The notes beneath the pieces were generated by a model, which was not told the origin of the DNA, did no database searches, and saw only the letters and a program-made list of their open reading frames with translations. A program made the translations under genes and the position numbers. Source: Legionellales bacterium (lineage in GTDB: Bacteria; Pseudomonadota; Gammaproteobacteria; Berkiellales; Berkiellaceae). Taken from it: a DNA stretch of 64,000 nucleotides. The stretch is taken from contig PANA01000004.1 in assembly GCA_002708265.1 (NCBI GenBank), forward strand, positions 310,001 through 374,000, given 5' to 3'. Numbering within the stretch: position 1 is the first letter of the stretch; the number at the start of each line of letters is the position of its first letter. This document shows positions 1 to 9,320 of this stretch, piece by piece.

Positions 1-1718
1 ACTCTTAAGACCCCAGTTGCTCCAGGATAACCAAGGCTAGGAAACTGTTCCAGTCGTGAAACATTCAAGGCTAATGAAAAAGCATCCAACCCCATCGCAA
101 ATAGTCGAATTTGCTGTGCGTTAGCAGTCTCATATATTGCTAGATATTCATTGTAGAAAGGTCGCTTAGGATGGTTTTGGCTTAACAACCAAGGAATATC
201 GCAAAAGCGAATATCATTGAGATCTCTGTCTCTTTTGGCATCAGGAATACCCGAATATACTGATGAGGTTGCGTAAACAGGTAGATTTTCTGCGTAGTAA
301 AAGTCAAGAAGTGGCCGAATCTGACGAGCGCTGCTCTCATCTGATATTAGAACAATCGCATCTATGTCCTGTCGCCTTCTCGGAACGGAGTGTATCTTGC
401 GCAGAGTTAATTGACGAACCAATTTAGATCGGGCTTGTGAAGCATCGATGTCCAATAGCTGGCGTACGTAAACGGATTGATCATTATCGCTATCATAGGC
501 AACAGAACTGATTTCACCGCCTTGCTGCTGCCAGAATTTGTTAAAACTGTCAGCCAAACGACGTCCATAGTCATTATCTGGGTACAAGACACCCAGCTTA
601 TGATAACTGTCTGATACCATTTGTTTAGCCAAATAATACAGCTCATCTTCTGGGGAAAGACTGAACTGGTACATGTTTGGATGAAATGAGATTTTTTCTG
701 ATGTGTTTAATCCTATAATCGGTGTCGGTAAGTCTTTTGGCTTAGACTTTGCAAGAGAAACCAAATCCTGTTTAACAAGTGGCCCAATCACTACATCAGC
801 CCCATCTATGACTGCCTGATGATACTTTTTAACGACATCTGATTGCGTGTCATAAAAACTCAGCTGTAAATTCGCACGATTTGGATGCGCATAAAAAGCA
901 GCTAAAATGCCATCTTTAACGTGCTCTGCCGAATCTGCATAGGCGCCTGAATCAGGCAACAAAACAGCTATCTTATGTGGCACATTCGGTGCAATGCTTC
1001 CTTGAGCTAATAGCTCCGCAGGGTGATTTTGCCAACGCATCCTCCAGCTTTGTAGCTCTGCAGAGATGTCATCCGATCGACGGGCAATGGACAGTAAACT
1101 ATACCAAGGCGTTAGAGTAGAAGCCTTCTTTAGCTTTGCATCAGGAAGTTTATCGATACTTTGGAATAACTCCCATAGGGCTCTAATTTGATCAGGATTA
1201 TTCTTTAAAGTTTGATTATCTACAGCACTAAGCTTTGCTTGAATGCTTTTGGTAATTTGTCCCTGACATTGATGCAGATCATGCAGCAACTCATAATACA
1301 TTGTGGTCGTGGTTGGACCCAAAGACTTGATAGACAACCCCTGTAAGGTCTTTTCTGCTTTTGAGCACTGATGCTGCTGCCAGTACAACTGCGCCTGAAG
1401 AAGTGAACGCCAGCTTTTTATGTTTTGGCTAGGCGTGGGTTCAAATCCCTGAGATAAATTCAAGAAGTGGGCAGCCTGATCGGTCAGGTGAGCATTCAGC
1501 AAAGCTTGTGCTGACAGTAAATAATGCTCAGTAAGTGAAATGCTACCTGGCTCATGGGTTTTGCTAAGCTGAATTTGCTCGTTAGCAAACTTAACAGCAT
1601 AGTCACTACCTAGGCTGTTTGATTGAGTAGACAAGTAGGCGGCATCCGTTCCGGTGGCTGCACAACCAGTGACAGCTAGAAACATTGAGATGCAAAATAA
1701 TCGTGCGGATGATAGCAT
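1..1718 (-). CDS. lpoA: LpoA-type penicillin-binding protein activator lipoprotein (3' end outside window)
   Basis: Outer-membrane lipoprotein that in E. coli reaches through the peptidoglycan to activate PBP1A. The frame reads from an ATG at 1718 down to base 1 without a stop, so the C-terminus is cut off by the window edge. The first 19 residues form a lipoprotein signal with lipobox A-V-T-G-C (Cys19). A helical, TPR-like N-terminal region follows, then from about residue 245 a periplasmic-binding-protein-like domain opening with KIAVLLPDSG and containing the phrases DVVIGPLVKQ and LGVLYPDNDYG. It is divergent from rsmI with only 30 bp between the start codons, the usual gammaproteobacterial lpoA/rsmI arrangement. 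Family assignment is firm; regulation is unknown. Confidence 0.9.
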   Translation of the reverse strand, partial: MLSSARLFCISMFLAVTGCAATGTDAAYLSTQSNSLGSDYAVKFANEQIQLSKTHEPGSISLTEHYLLSAQALLNAHLTDQAAHFLNLSQGFEPTPSQNIKSWRSLLQAQLYWQQHQCSKAEKTLQGLSIKSLGPTTTTMYYELLHDLHQCQGQITKSIQAKLSAVDNQTLKNNPDQIRALWELFQSIDKLPDAKLKKASTLTPWYSLLSIARRSDDISAELQSWRMRWQNHPAELLAQGSIAPNVPHKIAVLLPDSGAYADSAEHVKDGILAAFYAHPNRANLQLSFYDTQSDVVKKYHQAVIDGADVVIGPLVKQDLVSLAKSKPKDLPTPIIGLNTSEKISFHPNMYQFSLSPEDELYYLAKQMVSDSYHKLGVLYPDNDYGRRLADSFNKFWQQQGGEISSVAYDSDNDQSVYVRQLLDIDASQARSKLVRQLTLRKIHSVPRRRQDIDAIVLISDESSARQIRPLLDFYYAENLPVYATSSVYSGIPDAKRDRDLNDIRFCDIPWLLSQNHPKRPFYNEYLAIYETANAQQIRLFAMGLDAFSLALNVSRLEQFPSLGYPGATGVLR

Positions 1719-1748
1719 AAGTTAATTCTCTAAGAGGACTTATCTTCC

Positions 1749-2585
1749 ATGTCTAAAGGCGTACTTTACGTGGTCGCAACGCCAATTGGCAACTTAGCTG
1801 ATTGGTCTGAGCGGGCAGTACAAACCCTTAAAGAAGTAAACTGGATTGCGGCTGAAGATACTCGACAAACGGAAAAGCTTTGTCAACGCTACCACATTAG
1901 CACAAGAAAATTTGCTTACCACCAGCATAATGAAAACGCTAGTGCTCAGGCACTTCTCAAGCGTTTGCAGGCGGGTGAGAGTGGTGCACTAGTCAGTGAC
2001 GCAGGGACTCCCTTAGTTTCCGATCCCGGATTTAGTTTGGTCAATCAAGCTCATGAAGCCAATATTAAAGTGGTGCCTATTCCTGGCGCGTGTAGCGCAA
2101 TAGTGGCTTTAAGTGCTGCAGGTCTCCAAACCGAGAAGTTTACGTTTATGGGGTTTTTACCCTCAAAGGCATCCCAGCGGATAAAAGTCTTGGAATCACT
2201 TGCTTCAGATCAAACTTTTATATTCTTTGAGTCTCCTAATAGAGTTTTAAACTGTATTCAGGACATGTGCTCGGTCTTTGGAGAGCAGGTTAGAGCAGCG
2301 ATCTGTCGTGAACTGACTAAACAGTTTGAACAAATTCGAACAGAAACCTTAGATAAGCTTGTTGATATGCTTGAATCTGGGGATATCCCCCAAAAGGGTG
2401 AGTTTGTTGTGATTTTGATGGTACCTGAGCGAAAAGAGGCCACTTTCGATGAGTGTGATCGTTATTTGGCCGCTCTATTGCCACATATGGGGCCTAAGTC
2501 GGCAAGTGAGTGTGTGAATACTCTAATTGGCACACCAAAGAATCAGGCATATAAAAGAGCGCTTGACTTGAAAAGCAAAGACTAA
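1749..2585 (+). CDS. rsmI: 16S rRNA (cytidine1402-2'-O)-methyltransferase
   Basis: SAM-dependent methylase that adds the 2'-O-methyl group to C1402 in the decoding centre of 16S rRNA. The 278-aa protein has the tetrapyrrole-methylase fold signatures: VVATPIGNLAD at residues 8-18, AEDTR at 35-39, and a SDAGTPLVSDPG loop near 83-94, followed by FFESPNRV. Length is close to the E. coli enzyme. An AGAGGA ribosome site precedes the ATG. RnpB RNA follows at once. The downstream rsmH methylates the N4 of the same nucleotide, so both enzymes of m4Cm1402 flank rnpB. Confidence 0.97.
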   Translation: MSKGVLYVVATPIGNLADWSERAVQTLKEVNWIAAEDTRQTEKLCQRYHISTRKFAYHQHNENASAQALLKRLQAGESGALVSDAGTPLVSDPGFSLVNQAHEANIKVVPIPGACSAIVALSAAGLQTEKFTFMGFLPSKASQRIKVLESLASDQTFIFFESPNRVLNCIQDMCSVFGEQVRAAICRELTKQFEQIRTETLDKLVDMLESGDIPQKGEFVVILMVPERKEATFDECDRYLAALLPHMGPKSASECVNTLIGTPKNQAYKRALDLKSKD

Positions 2586-2606
2586 GCCGGTAAGCTTAGA
2601 CATCTG

Positions 2607-2947
<341 letters not shown>

Positions 2948-2967
2948 TTTTTTTTAAGATTTAGAAC

Positions 2968-3879
2968 ATGGCAGAACATATACCAGTTTTATTGGATGAA
3001 ACGGTGACAGGGCTCAATTTAGAGTACTGCAAAGTGGTTATTGATGGTACCTATGGCCGTGGTGGTCATGCGCGTGCGATTCTAAAACAGCTCCCTCCTG
3101 ATGCTCGCTATTACGCATTTGATAAAGATTTAACTGCAATAGCTGCCGCAAAAAATCATGCACTAGAAGATAGTCGTTTACACCCTATTCACTCATCATT
3201 TGCACAAGCTGAAACAATTCTGTCTGAGCAAGGTATACAGGCAGATGCAGCTTTATTAGATTTGGGGGTTAGTTCACCTCAACTTGATGAAGCAGAAAGA
3301 GGTTTTAGCTTTAACAAAAGTGGTCCTCTAGACATGCGGATGAATACCGAACAGAAACTTTCAGCAGAGCGATGGATAAACTCTGCAAGCGAAAAAGAAA
3401 TAGCGCAGGTTCTGTTTGAGTATGGGGAAGAGAAAAAGTCGCGAGTGATCGCTAGGCGGATATGTCAAAGAAGACAAGATGCCTTAATAACGACCACACA
3501 AGAACTTGCGGACCTAATTAGGGAAGTTGTCCCCAGTGTTCCTGGAAAAGATGGTGCGACAAGGAGTTTTCAAGCCATACGAATGAAGGTGAATGCTGAA
3601 ATTGAAGATTTAGAGAAAGGTTTAACCGCCTTTTTTAATCTTTTAAAGCCCACAGGAAGACTATGTGTTATTAGTTTTCACTCATTAGAAGATGGTATTG
3701 TCAAACGTTATATGCACTCACTAGCAAAACCCAAACTTCCAAAAGGGGTTGCTATTAGAGACGATCAGTTACCACGTTTTGCCAGCTTGGTTGGTAAAGC
3801 AATCAAGCCTTCAAAAAATGAATTAGAAATAAATCCCAGGTCCAGAAGTGCGACCTTAAGGGTAGTGGAAAAACTTTAA
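2968..3879 (+). CDS. rsmH: 16S rRNA (cytosine1402-N4)-methyltransferase
   Basis: SAM-dependent methylase (formerly MraW) making N4-methylcytidine at position 1402 of 16S rRNA. The 303-aa protein opens with HIPVLLDE, has the SAM motif DGTYGRGGH at about residues 26-34, the LLDLGVSSPQLD block, GFSF, and a C-terminal NPRSRSATLRV signature. It is the first gene of the dcw operon here; the mraZ regulator gene that usually precedes it is absent, rnpB being directly upstream. Its TAA stop shares a base with the ftsL ATG. The Shine-Dalgarno is poor (TAAGATTTAGAAC). Confidence 0.97.
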   Translation: MAEHIPVLLDETVTGLNLEYCKVVIDGTYGRGGHARAILKQLPPDARYYAFDKDLTAIAAAKNHALEDSRLHPIHSSFAQAETILSEQGIQADAALLDLGVSSPQLDEAERGFSFNKSGPLDMRMNTEQKLSAERWINSASEKEIAQVLFEYGEEKKSRVIARRICQRRQDALITTTQELADLIREVVPSVPGKDGATRSFQAIRMKVNAEIEDLEKGLTAFFNLLKPTGRLCVISFHSLEDGIVKRYMHSLAKPKLPKGVAIRDDQLPRFASLVGKAIKPSKNELEINPRSRSATLRVVEKL

Positions 3880-4145
3880 TGCGATGGACTGCAATAAATA
3901 CCTTTTTAATGATACTGGTGCTAGCCTCTTGTGTCGCAAGCATCTATGTCGTTCATTTGTCTCGTCAATCATTTGCTCAACTGCAACAGCTTCACCAACA
4001 AAGAGATGCTTTACATGTTGAGTGGACACAACTCTTATTAGAACAAGGTACTTGGGCCTCCTATAGTCGGATTGAAAAGCTTGCTGCTCAGTCTTTGCAA
4101 ATGGAACGTCCCAATCCTGCCAAAGTACAGGTAATAGAACCATGA
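3879..4145 (+). CDS. ftsL: Cell division protein FtsL
   Basis: Small bitopic divisome protein that forms the FtsQ-FtsL-FtsB complex activating FtsW-FtsI. The 88-aa product has one N-terminal transmembrane helix (about residues 7-27), then a periplasmic coiled-coil-like stretch rich in Q and L and a conserved C-terminal part (YSRIEKLAAQSLQM). It starts inside the rsmH stop (TAATG) and ends in an ATGA overlap with murE. Sequence is typically divergent, so the call rests on size, topology and position. Normally ftsI follows; here it is missing. Confidence 0.9.
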   Translation: MRWTAINTFLMILVLASCVASIYVVHLSRQSFAQLQQLHQQRDALHVEWTQLLLEQGTWASYSRIEKLAAQSLQMERPNPAKVQVIEP

Positions 4146-5611
4146 AGTTATCATATTTATTAGAAGTCTTATCTATTGCACCAGAAAAAGAACTAACAGG
4201 GATAGAGGGCTTACAACTTGATAGTCGTCAAGTTAAAAAAAATGAAATATTTATTGCCCTTAAAGGCGGAGAAAGACATGGAGTTGAGTTTGCTGAGTCT
4301 GCCATTGCAAATGGAGCCTGTGCAATCTTAACGGATAAAGCGCCTGATAAAATGTATTCAGTTCCAGTTTTTCACTGTCCAAATCTTGGGAACCACCTTC
4401 CAGCTTTAGCAAACAGAATGTGGCCATTAGCAAGGCATATTAAAGTGATGGGAGTCACAGGAACTAATGGAAAAACCTCTACTGTTTGGATGTTATCCCA
4501 TGCATTTGAAAATTTAGGAAAACCATCAGCTCGGTTAGGCACGCTAGGACAAGCGTTTAAAAACTCCTCCTATAAAAGCGCTTTAACAACAGGGAACCTA
4601 TTTGACAATTATCGCTTTCTTGACTTCGTGGCGAGTAAAGAAGGGCATTATGCTGCCATGGAAGTTTCGTCTCACGCTTTAGTTCAAGACAGAATATCAG
4701 GTCTAACATTAGATACAGCAATTTTTAGCAATATAACAAGGGAACATCTGGATTATCACGGAACAATGGAGGCTTATGCAGGTGCTAAAGCAAAATTGTT
4801 TGAAGAGGATAATTTGCGGTGGGCTATTATTCATTTAAATGATCCTTATGCGAAGCAAATGATTTCAGCTGTGAACCCATCAGCACAGGTTATAACCTAT
4901 GGAATCAATAATCCTGAAGCTGATGTCAATGCAACAGGGGTTAACAGTTGCTTAGAAGGTGTCAGTGCGTGGGTCGACACTCCATGGGGAGGAGGATTGT
5001 TAAGGCTATCTTTAGTTGGAAGCTTCCAGCTAGAAAATGCCCTGTCAGTTATCGCAGCATTATGTACTCATGCTGTTCCATTACATAAGGCATTAGAGGT
5101 TTGCAGAAGTATTCCTGGCGTTCCAGGAAGACTTGAATGTCATAAACTTCCCAATGATGTGACAGTAGCAATAGACTACTCACATACCCCAGCTGCTTTA
5201 CAAACAGCACTTGAAACATTGAGAAGCGCTCACCAAACAGGAAAACTATGGTGTGTTTTTGGATGTGGTGGCAATCGTGACACTGGAAAACGTGAAGTGA
5301 TGGGCGCTATAGCGGAGCAATATTCTGATTATCAGATAGTTACAAATGATAATCCTCGCTGGGAAGACCCTAATCTTATCGCCGAAAACATTATGTCGGG
5401 AATGAAAAGTAAACCATTTAGAGTGTGTCTTGACCGTAAAGAAGCAATATATTTAGCGGTTAATAGTGCTGAACCTGGTGATGTGATTCTGATTGCTGGT
5501 AAAGGACATGAGAGCACACAAGAAGTAGAAGGTAAACTGATAGACCTAAGTGATATTGAAGTAGTGCAATCTATTAAGGAAGAAAAGGAAAATATGGATG
5601 CAGTGGTCTGA
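4142..5611 (+). CDS. murE: UDP-MurNAc-L-Ala-D-Glu: meso-diaminopimelate ligase
   Basis: Cytoplasmic Mur ligase adding the third stem-peptide residue to the peptidoglycan precursor. The 489-aa protein has the ATP-binding GVTGTNGKT loop near residue 103, an SSHALVQDR motif typical of MurE, and near the C-terminus DNPRWEDP, whose DNPR motif marks meso-DAP rather than lysine specificity. The GKGHES block lies near residue 455. The ATG overlaps the ftsL stop (ATGA), showing translational coupling, and its 3' end overlaps murF by 14 bp. Confidence 0.97.
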   Translation: MKLSYLLEVLSIAPEKELTGIEGLQLDSRQVKKNEIFIALKGGERHGVEFAESAIANGACAILTDKAPDKMYSVPVFHCPNLGNHLPALANRMWPLARHIKVMGVTGTNGKTSTVWMLSHAFENLGKPSARLGTLGQAFKNSSYKSALTTGNLFDNYRFLDFVASKEGHYAAMEVSSHALVQDRISGLTLDTAIFSNITREHLDYHGTMEAYAGAKAKLFEEDNLRWAIIHLNDPYAKQMISAVNPSAQVITYGINNPEADVNATGVNSCLEGVSAWVDTPWGGGLLRLSLVGSFQLENALSVIAALCTHAVPLHKALEVCRSIPGVPGRLECHKLPNDVTVAIDYSHTPAALQTALETLRSAHQTGKLWCVFGCGGNRDTGKREVMGAIAEQYSDYQIVTNDNPRWEDPNLIAENIMSGMKSKPFRVCLDRKEAIYLAVNSAEPGDVILIAGKGHESTQEVEGKLIDLSDIEVVQSIKEEKENMDAVV

Positions 5612-6956
5612 TATAGAAAAAGCGTGTTTAGGGAAAGCTAGCACTATAAAAGATTTTAAGATTAAGTCTGTTTCAACAGATACTCGTAACTTAAAAGAAG
5701 GTGATGTATTTGTTGCTCTTGTTGGACCTACTTTCAATGGTCATAACTTTATTGAGCAAGCAATAAGTTTGGGAGCCTCAGCCATCGTTTGTTCTGAAAC
5801 ACCACCTAATTGCGCAGTACCCTTCATATTAGTAGAAAACACTCAAGATGCATATGGGAAAATAGCTCGCTACTATCGTGAAATAGTGTGGGGCCAGACA
5901 ATCGTTGGTATTACCGGAAGTGTTGGAAAAACCTCAACAAAAGAGATGTTGTATACCGTTTTATCCAAATCTAAAAACACTCAATGCACTTTTAAAAATG
6001 AGAACAATGAGATAGGTGTGCCAAAAACTTTACTTGGTTTAAACCACGGAACCGAAGTTGGAATTATAGAGATGGGCGCTTGTCATCCAGGGGACATTAG
6101 CCATCTGGTGGGTATAGCTGAACCCAATATCAGTATAGTAACTGCGTGTGCCCCAGTGCATATTGAGTTTTATCCTGACTTAGAGTCAATAGCTCGTGAA
6201 AAAGGACAAATTTATTCTCGATTATCGAGCACTGGTATCGCCATTATAAATATTGATGATCCCTTCTATCCTCTGTGGCACAAAATGGCCCAAGGTCAAA
6301 TTTTGACTTTTGGACTAACTGAGACAGCTGATGTAAAAGGAACAATCATAGAGGCTTCTGCAGTCAGCACAACTTTCTTGGTAGCTTATAAGAATAGTAG
6401 TGAAGAAATCACACTCCATGTTCCTGGCAAGCATATGGTATCAAATGCGCTATCAGTTATTTCTTGTGCACTATCATTAGGTTTAACCTTGCCAGAAATA
6501 AAGATTGGCCTCGAGTCTTATCGAACAACAGCGGGGCGTCTAAAGTTATATATTCTCGATAACAATGCATTGTTTATCGATGATGCTTATAACGCCAACC
6601 CAACTTCAGTAAAGGCGGCAATTGATGTTTTAGTTTTACAAGATCGTCGTAAAAAATGGTTAGTACTCGGAAACATGACAGAACTCGGTGAGTTTGCAAG
6701 CAGTGGACACAAGGAAATTGGTAAGTATGCCAAATCAAAGGGAGTGGATACTCTATTAGGCGTGGGAGAACTTGCAAAGATAGCTTGTGAATCGTTTGGC
6801 AGTGGTGCGCTAAGTTTTGTAGATAATGAAAGTTTAATCGCATATTTAGATGAGCACTTAACAGAAGATGTTTGCTGTTTAGTAAAAGGGTCTTGCGCTT
6901 CAAAAACATACGGTATTGTTACTGCCATACTAGATAAGCAAGGGGCTGAAGCATGA
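5598..6956 (+). CDS. murF: UDP-MurNAc-tripeptide: D-Ala-D-Ala ligase
   Basis: Adds the D-Ala-D-Ala dipeptide to UDP-MurNAc-tripeptide, completing the cytoplasmic pentapeptide precursor. The 452-aa protein has the P-loop GITGSVGKTSTKEM near residue 108, NNEIGVP and EMGA motifs of the family, then DDAYNANP and LGNMTELG in the C-terminal domain. Length equals the E. coli enzyme. It overlaps murE by 14 bp and mraY by an ATGA, so it belongs to the same transcript. Confidence 0.97.
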   Translation: MQWSDIEKACLGKASTIKDFKIKSVSTDTRNLKEGDVFVALVGPTFNGHNFIEQAISLGASAIVCSETPPNCAVPFILVENTQDAYGKIARYYREIVWGQTIVGITGSVGKTSTKEMLYTVLSKSKNTQCTFKNENNEIGVPKTLLGLNHGTEVGIIEMGACHPGDISHLVGIAEPNISIVTACAPVHIEFYPDLESIAREKGQIYSRLSSTGIAIINIDDPFYPLWHKMAQGQILTFGLTETADVKGTIIEASAVSTTFLVAYKNSSEEITLHVPGKHMVSNALSVISCALSLGLTLPEIKIGLESYRTTAGRLKLYILDNNALFIDDAYNANPTSVKAAIDVLVLQDRRKKWLVLGNMTELGEFASSGHKEIGKYAKSKGVDTLLGVGELAKIACESFGSGALSFVDNESLIAYLDEHLTEDVCCLVKGSCASKTYGIVTAILDKQGAEA

Positions 6957-7936
6957 GCATCTCGCTTGGTTTTTTATTAACACTAATGTTGGTGAGTTTT
7001 ATATTTACCCTTTCATGGGGGCCTTTGGTGATTCGATGGATCAAATCACATCAAGTTCAGCAGCCTATAAGAAACGATGGTCCTCAGACACACGCCAGCA
7101 AAGTAGGGACACCTACGATGGGTGGGTTGATATTTTTATTTCCGGTTTTGATTTTATCCATCATATTTGGATGGAGATCTTCAATTGGACTTGCGCCGTT
7201 GGCCGTCGTGTTTATATTTGCTCTGATTGGATTTGCAGATGACTGGAGTAAAATTAAAAAGAAGAGTCATAAGGGATTGAGTGGCAAGCTAAGGCTGCTC
7301 TTAGAGACATTAGTCTCAGCGACCTTTTGTTGGGTTCTTACTCAGCAAGGGGATTATCAAACAGCTTTGTATATCCCATTTTGCACTGAACCATTCATTA
7401 TGCCCCCTCTGGCATACATTATATTTTCTACTGTCGTTATTGTTGGTACTGCTAATGCAGTAAACCTCACTGATGGACTCGATGGTTTAGCCATTGTTCC
7501 AGTATCTTTGGTTGCTGGATTTATGGCTTTAGTTTGCCTGTTGATGCCTGAAAGTTTGTACACTTCATCATCCCTTATAATACTTTTATCCTGTATTGGA
7601 GCAGGAGTTGGGTTCCTTTGGTATAACACCCATCCAGCAAGAATTTTCATGGGTGATTTAGGATCCCTTTCTCTTGGGGGGGTACTAGGTGCGGTTGCTG
7701 TCATCCTTAATCTTCAATTATATTTGCTAATAGCTGGTGCTCTGTTTGTAATCGAGGCCTTATCAGTTATTATCCAAGTTGGTAGTTACAAAACTAGAAA
7801 AAAAAGGGTGTTCAAAATGGCACCCATACACCATCATTTTGAGCTTTCTGGATGGACAGAAAACCAGGTGATTGTAAGAGCTTGGATTTTTACTTTTCTA
7901 ATGGTTGCGATGTCTTTGATAGCGTACGGGGTCTAG
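6953..7936 (+). CDS. mraY: Phospho-MurNAc-pentapeptide transferase MraY (short form)
   Basis: Integral membrane enzyme transferring phospho-MurNAc-pentapeptide to undecaprenyl phosphate to make lipid I. The 327-aa protein carries RNDGPQTH, GTPTMGGL, FADDW (catalytic Asp pair), NAVNLTDGLDG, GDLGSLSLG and the MAPIHHHFEL motif. The E. coli protein has about 360 residues; this one begins roughly 33 residues later, so the N-terminal extension with its first membrane segment is trimmed, as in Gram-positive MraY. The start is fixed by ATGA overlap with murF and the preceding AGGGGC. Confidence 0.96.
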   Translation: MSISLGFLLTLMLVSFIFTLSWGPLVIRWIKSHQVQQPIRNDGPQTHASKVGTPTMGGLIFLFPVLILSIIFGWRSSIGLAPLAVVFIFALIGFADDWSKIKKKSHKGLSGKLRLLLETLVSATFCWVLTQQGDYQTALYIPFCTEPFIMPPLAYIIFSTVVIVGTANAVNLTDGLDGLAIVPVSLVAGFMALVCLLMPESLYTSSSLIILLSCIGAGVGFLWYNTHPARIFMGDLGSLSLGGVLGAVAVILNLQLYLLIAGALFVIEALSVIIQVGSYKTRKKRVFKMAPIHHHFELSGWTENQVIVRAWIFTFLMVAMSLIAYGV

Positions 7937-7940
7937 TAAG

Positions 7941-9320
7941 ATGGATAGTGCTAAGTCAGTTTTGGTTGTCGGCTTAGGTCTGACCGGGTTTTCATGTGTA
8001 CGTTTCTTAAATTCTAAAGGTATTTCCACAGTTGTGCTAGATACTCGCCAAGAACCACCCCTTAAGAAAAAACTACTTGATGAGTTTAAAGATATACCAG
8101 TTATTACACCGGATGAGCTTGAGAGCTATCAATATTCAATTGAAAGATTAATAGTAAGCCCTGGTATAGATCCCCAGACTCCATGGCTTAAATCGCTTGA
8201 ACAGAATGGATTGATTCTTGAGAGTGACATTGATTTATTTTGTGAAAATAATAGAAAACCAATTATTGCGGTGACTGGAACTAATGGGAAAAGTACGGTT
8301 GTCAGTCAAATAGGACATATTTTTAAAACAGCTGGCAAAAAAGCAATTGTTATTGGAAATGTTGGCTACCCAGCACTGGATGCCTTAATGGATGGCCAAG
8401 TTGATAATTCTGATTATGTAGTCTTAGAATTATCCAGTTTTCAGTTGGAGATTACCTCCCAACTATCTGCGGAGGTCGCCTGTATAACAAATGTCACGGA
8501 AGACCATCTTGATAGACATGGTTCGCTGACTGTATATAAAAATGCCAAACATAAAATCTACAATAATGCTAAAAATGTTGTTTGGAATCGTGACGATCCT
8601 CTCACTGTACCATCCAAACATAAATGCCAATCTGGTTGTTCTGTAGGGGTTTCTATTTCTGAAATCGGCGCTAATGCTTTTATTGATTTTGAAGATGAAA
8701 AAATAAAGTTTGCTGACCGCCAATTTATAAACCTCGCAAATCTTCCTTATAAAGGACATCATCACTTCCTGAATGCAGCTATGTCTGCTGCGGTTGTTAA
8801 GCAGTTGGGATATTCAATATCTCAAATAGAAATGGGCTTATTAACATTTAAAGGGTTACCACACAGGTGCTGCAAAGTAGATGAGGTTAATAGCATTAAT
8901 TTTGTCGATGACTCTAAAGGAACCAATATTGGCGCAACTCAAGCCGCTATTATTACTTTGAGCAGTCAGGGAAAGCCATTCACTCTTCTTTTGGGTGGGG
9001 TCGCAAAAGGACAAAATTTTAGTCTGCTTGATATTGATTCATATCCGTTGGTCAAATGTATTGTTGTGTATGGACATGATCGTTCAATCATTCTTGAAAA
9101 GCTATCTTGTCGATGCCCAGTATTAAAAGCAGATAATTTAAAAGGGGCTTGTGAGGAAGCTATAAAGCAGTGTTTACCTGGTGATACCGTTTTATTGTCT
9201 CCTGCTTGTGCAAGTTTTGATGAGTTTACTAGTTTTGAACATAGAGGACACGTCTTTGCCGAAATCGTCGCCCAGTACGCTACAAAGTGCGTTAAAACAT
9301 CAGATACAGTTTCTGGATAA
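7941..9320 (+). CDS. murD: UDP-MurNAc-L-alanine: D-glutamate ligase
   Basis: Adds D-Glu, the second residue of the stem peptide. The 459-aa protein starts with a Rossmann-like VLVVGLGLTGFSCVRFL, contains the ATP loop AVTGTNGKSTV near residue 110, ELSSFQLE, NVTEDHLDRHG, and the C-terminal VDDSKGTN and LLLGG motifs. It follows mraY after 4 bp. Its last 65 bp or more also encode the start of ftsW in another frame. Confidence 0.97.
   Translation: MDSAKSVLVVGLGLTGFSCVRFLNSKGISTVVLDTRQEPPLKKKLLDEFKDIPVITPDELESYQYSIERLIVSPGIDPQTPWLKSLEQNGLILESDIDLFCENNRKPIIAVTGTNGKSTVVSQIGHIFKTAGKKAIVIGNVGYPALDALMDGQVDNSDYVVLELSSFQLEITSQLSAEVACITNVTEDHLDRHGSLTVYKNAKHKIYNNAKNVVWNRDDPLTVPSKHKCQSGCSVGVSISEIGANAFIDFEDEKIKFADRQFINLANLPYKGHHHFLNAAMSAAVVKQLGYSISQIEMGLLTFKGLPHRCCKVDEVNSINFVDDSKGTNIGATQAAIITLSSQGKPFTLLLGGVAKGQNFSLLDIDSYPLVKCIVVYGHDRSIILEKLSCRCPVLKADNLKGACEEAIKQCLPGDTVLLSPACASFDEFTSFEHRGHVFAEIVAQYATKCVKTSDTVSG

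Noticed and set aside
4100-4200. Remnant of ftsI between ftsL and murE
   Set aside because: The genes overlap by 4 bp and both are intact; there is no room for a remnant.
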